A DNA stretch of 64,000 nt from an uncultured Bacteroidales bacterium (GTDB taxonomy: Bacteria > Bacteroidota > Bacteroidia > Bacteroidales > UBA932). The position numbers were made by a program, and so were the translations under genes. The stretch is from NCBI GenBank assembly GCA_934700615.1, contig CAKUXR010000017.1, positions 1-64,000 on the forward strand. The letters are read 5' to 3'. Below are positions 61,887 to 64,000 of this stretch, piece after piece. How positions within the stretch are numbered: the first letter of the stretch is position 1; each line of letters starts with the position of its first letter. The notes beneath the pieces were generated by a model. It was not told the DNA's origin. It saw nothing but the letters and a program-made list of their open reading frames with translations, and searched no databases.

Positions 61887-64000
61887 ATGAAAAAAAGACA
61901 AAGTATTCTGCAAAAGATGCGCGGTCTGCTCTGTTTTCTTCTGCTTTTCGCATTGACGGTCAATATGAACGCCCGTCCGCAGGCAGACACAAGAATAACA
62001 CTGAAGTTCGACAATGTCACATTGACAAAGGCGATGAATGAGATCAAGCAGCAGTCAAGATTCCTTTTCATCAACAAAGGCGTTGACGCCGGCAAAATCG
62101 TCAGCATCAATGTTGAGCGCGAAACCATCAACAACGTCTGCAAAGCCCTTTTCACTCCTGTCAATGTCGCTTTCACCATCGAAGGTGACAACATTATCAT
62201 TACCAATGCCAATGTCAATGACAAGAAGGGCGGCCCTGTAACCATCACAGGAACAATCCGCGACGCATCCGGCGAACCTGTACCGGGAGCCGGTGTTGTA
62301 GAAAGCGGTACAACTAACGGAACCGTCACCGACCTTGACGGAAAATACTCTCTCCGAGTTTCTGACAAAGGAGTGACCGTCGAGGTCAACTGCCTCGGCT
62401 ACGAGCCTGCAAAATTCGAAGTCGGCAACGCAACTGTTTACAGCACAGTGCTTCACGAGGAGTCCCTTTCACTCGAAGGAACAGTCGTTACCGCCCTCGG
62501 TATCAGAAAAGAGGAAAAATCCCTTTCATACAACGTCCAGAAGGTAGGCGGCGACATCATCAATGCCGTTAAAGAGGCCAACTTCGTGAACTCTCTCCAG
62601 GGTAAGGTTGCAGGTCTCCAGATCAACCAGAGCGCTTCAGGTGCCGGCGGTTCTACCAGAGTCGTGATGCGTGGTCTGAAGTCCATCACCAGAAGCAACA
62701 ACGCACTCTATGTGATCGACGGTATCCCTATGCCTGACCTCAGGTCTTCACAGTCAGAAGGTATCTATGAGACACCGGACGGAGGTGACTTCGAGGGTAT
62801 TTCCAACCTCAACCCTGAGGACATCGAGTCAATGTCAGTCCTCTCAGGTGCCTCTGCAGCAGCACTTTACGGTGCACAGGGAGCAAACGGTGTGATTCTC
62901 ATCACCACCAAGAAAGGCCAGGAAGGAAAAATCCGTGTGAACTACTCGAACAACACGACTTTCTCCGCTCCGTTCGTCACTCCAAAATTCCAGAACACCT
63001 ACGGAACAGCTGCCACAGAACCATCAATGAGCTGGGGCAACAAACTTGATACTCCATCTTCATACAACCCGCTCGATTTCTTCCAGACAGGTTTCAATAC
63101 CACCAACTCCATTGCGCTGTCTTCTGGAAACGAGCGTTCACAGACTTATGTATCTGCTGCAACATTGAATTCACGCGGTATCATCCCGAACAACACATAC
63201 AACAGATACAACTTCACGGTGCGCAACACCACTGAACTCGTGAAGGACAAGCTTACTCTCGACGTGAGCGCAAGCTACATGCGTCAGTACAAGCGCAACC
63301 CTACAGTCCAGGGCCTCTACCACAACCCGCTCGTTGCGACATGGCTCTTCCCGCGCGGAGACGATATCACCAAGTATCAGATCTATGAGAGATACGATGC
63401 CAATGCCGGCTACATGAAGCAGTTCTGGCCGTTGGAGTTCGTCGATGGTGTCGAGAACCCTTACTGGGAGACCAACAGGGAGCTGTTCGAGAATACCGCA
63501 CACAGATACACCCTCTCCGGAACATTGAAATGGAACATTACCAAATGGATGTCCGTTACCGGCCGTGCCCGTCTGGACAACACCGTAATGAACTATACCA
63601 GAAAGATTTACGCTTCTTCCAACAAGCTTTACGCTTCCGAGTTCGGTAACTATCAGGACAACACCATCATGCACAACAACTTCTATGGTGACATCCTCCT
63701 TACCATTGACAAGAAATTCGTTGACGACAAACTTTCATTGACAGCGAACCTCGGTGCCAGCCTCGTGGACGACAAGAACAAGGCTTCCGGATTCGAGGGC
63801 CATCTCGCTACCGTAGCCAACAAGTTCTCTGTCTATAACATCAGCATGACACACTCACAGACAAAGCCTTACGCTGACCGTTGGCACGACCAGAACCAGG
63901 CTGTCTATGGAACACTCCAGCTCGGCTGGAACGGAATGGTCTATGTGGACGGTACTGTCCGCAACGACTGGTCATCACAGCTCGCCTTCACCCCTGACCA
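61887..64000 (+). CDS. SusC-like TonB-dependent transporter with STN domain (locus 3, cut by window edge)
   Basis: The frame is open from the ATG at 61887-61889 to the end of the window, about 704 residues. A signal peptide (LLCFLLLFALTVNMNA) is followed by an STN domain (about 33-105, ITLKFDNVTLTKAMNEIKQQ), a CarboxypepD_reg-like domain (about 118-200, ITGTIRDASGEPVPGAGVVE), a TonB box (EGTVVTALGIRKEEKSLSYN) and the plug with DIESMSVLSGASAAALYGAQ. The end of the barrel and the expected susD are beyond the window. Substrate unknown. Confidence 0.94.
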   Translation, partial: MKKRQSILQKMRGLLCFLLLFALTVNMNARPQADTRITLKFDNVTLTKAMNEIKQQSRFLFINKGVDAGKIVSINVERETINNVCKALFTPVNVAFTIEGDNIIITNANVNDKKGGPVTITGTIRDASGEPVPGAGVVESGTTNGTVTDLDGKYSLRVSDKGVTVEVNCLGYEPAKFEVGNATVYSTVLHEESLSLEGTVVTALGIRKEEKSLSYNVQKVGGDIINAVKEANFVNSLQGKVAGLQINQSASGAGGSTRVVMRGLKSITRSNNALYVIDGIPMPDLRSSQSEGIYETPDGGDFEGISNLNPEDIESMSVLSGASAAALYGAQGANGVILITTKKGQEGKIRVNYSNNTTFSAPFVTPKFQNTYGTAATEPSMSWGNKLDTPSSYNPLDFFQTGFNTTNSIALSSGNERSQTYVSAATLNSRGIIPNNTYNRYNFTVRNTTELVKDKLTLDVSASYMRQYKRNPTVQGLYHNPLVATWLFPRGDDITKYQIYERYDANAGYMKQFWPLEFVDGVENPYWETNRELFENTAHRYTLSGTLKWNITKWMSVTGRARLDNTVMNYTRKIYASSNKLYASEFGNYQDNTIMHNNFYGDILLTIDKKFVDDKLSLTANLGASLVDDKNKASGFEGHLATVANKFSVYNISMTHSQTKPYADRWHDQNQAVYGTLQLGWNGMVYVDGTVRNDWSSQLAFTPD

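Larger units (their letters stand above)
596..63742. repeat. Dispersed over-represented heptamer GTCAATG / CATTGAC
   Basis: Hand count about 110 copies. GTCAATG on the plus strand starts at 596, 1666, 3105, 5875, 8747, 8891, 9491, 9863, 11234, 13318, 14114, 16507, 20480, 20717, 21804, 22763, 22993, 24325, 24863, 34656, 38660, 43375, 44332, 44341, 45671, 45698, 45725, 46277, 46819, 47265, 50211, 51322, 51540, 52705, 53921, 54005, 54185, 56156, 56795, 57012, 57086, 57725, 58367, 59146, 59994, 60157, 61384, 62160, 62214 and 62828. CATTGAC accounts for about 60 more, for example 6027, 7823, 9637, 11255, 15631, 18835, 19061, 21139, 21583, 22588, 24729, 25195, 47094, 50004, 54124, 58914, 61148, 62020, 63704 and 63736. 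Random expectation for both strands is about 8. Confidence 0.85.

Noticed and set aside
596..63742. Reading the GTCAATG heptamer as the -35 box TTGACA of ordinary promoters
   Set aside because: Most copies lie inside genes with no -10 element at the right distance, and promoters in this genome use the TTTG / TAnnTTTG type.
1..64000. CRISPR arrays, insertion sequences, phage or conjugation genes
   Set aside because: No regularly spaced direct repeats, transposase, integrase or mobilisation protein was seen anywhere in the window.

Overview
The window is a chromosomal stretch of a Bacteroidota species, most likely order Bacteroidales. The evidence is three SusC/SusD-type nutrient-uptake loci, FecR/ECF-sigma regulation, BACON and fimbrillin lipoproteins, a Bacteroidota-type omega subunit, a tRNA-His gene without an encoded CCA end, and many promoters of the form TTTG-N19-TAnnTTTG. 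Base composition is close to balanced. No insertion sequence, phage gene, CRISPR array or rRNA was seen.

Region 1 (1-27.6 kb) is mostly housekeeping. On the minus strand are the start of NADP glutamate dehydrogenase (gdhA) and the envelope set nadK-uppS-bamA-ompH. Divergent from nadK are pdxJ, a second OmpH-like protein, a GT4 glycosyltransferase and a LysM/periplasmic-binding-fold protein. A leftward group trxB-bamD-rpoZ-recN follows, then tRNA-His with its own promoter and terminator. Next are a carboxyltransferase-type subunit whose biotinyl-like domain lacks the attachment lysine, a NigD-like lipoprotein, a Fur-family regulator without its usual cysteines, a HAD phosphatase, radC overlapping miaB tail-to-tail, two envelope proteins and rpoN, then glycerol kinase and the glycerol facilitator.

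Region 2 (26.0-44.9 kb) is a polysaccharide utilisation locus. It has a one-component membrane regulator, a lipoprotein glycerophosphodiesterase, SusC and SusD, and two surface lipoproteins with the same two modules (fimbrillin and right-handed beta-helix) in opposite order. These are followed by GH43, GH127-like, GH36 and, on the other strand, GH78-like glycosidases. The enzymes point to a plant glycan carrying arabinofuranose, alpha-galactose and rhamnose.

Region 3 (45.0-58.0 kb) is a second SusC/SusD locus: BACON lipoprotein, FecR, SusC with a signalling (STN) domain, SusD, FN3-propeller lipoprotein, fimbrillin-propeller lipoprotein, ECF sigma factor, a second glycerophosphodiesterase and a GlpT-like transporter. 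With glpK and glpF upstream, it suggests use of glycerophosphodiesters or glycerol-phosphate polymers. Region 4 (58.1-64 kb) holds a cardiolipin-synthase-like PLD protein and a divergent ECF sigma / FecR-SusC signalling unit cut by the window end.

The most unusual signal is not a gene. The heptamer GTCAATG (complement CATTGAC) occurs about 110 times by hand count, roughly 14 times the random expectation. It lies on both strands, in coding and non-coding DNA and in several reading frames, is concentrated in some protein linkers, and is thin in the glycan locus. It behaves like a DNA uptake or other genome-wide recognition sequence.
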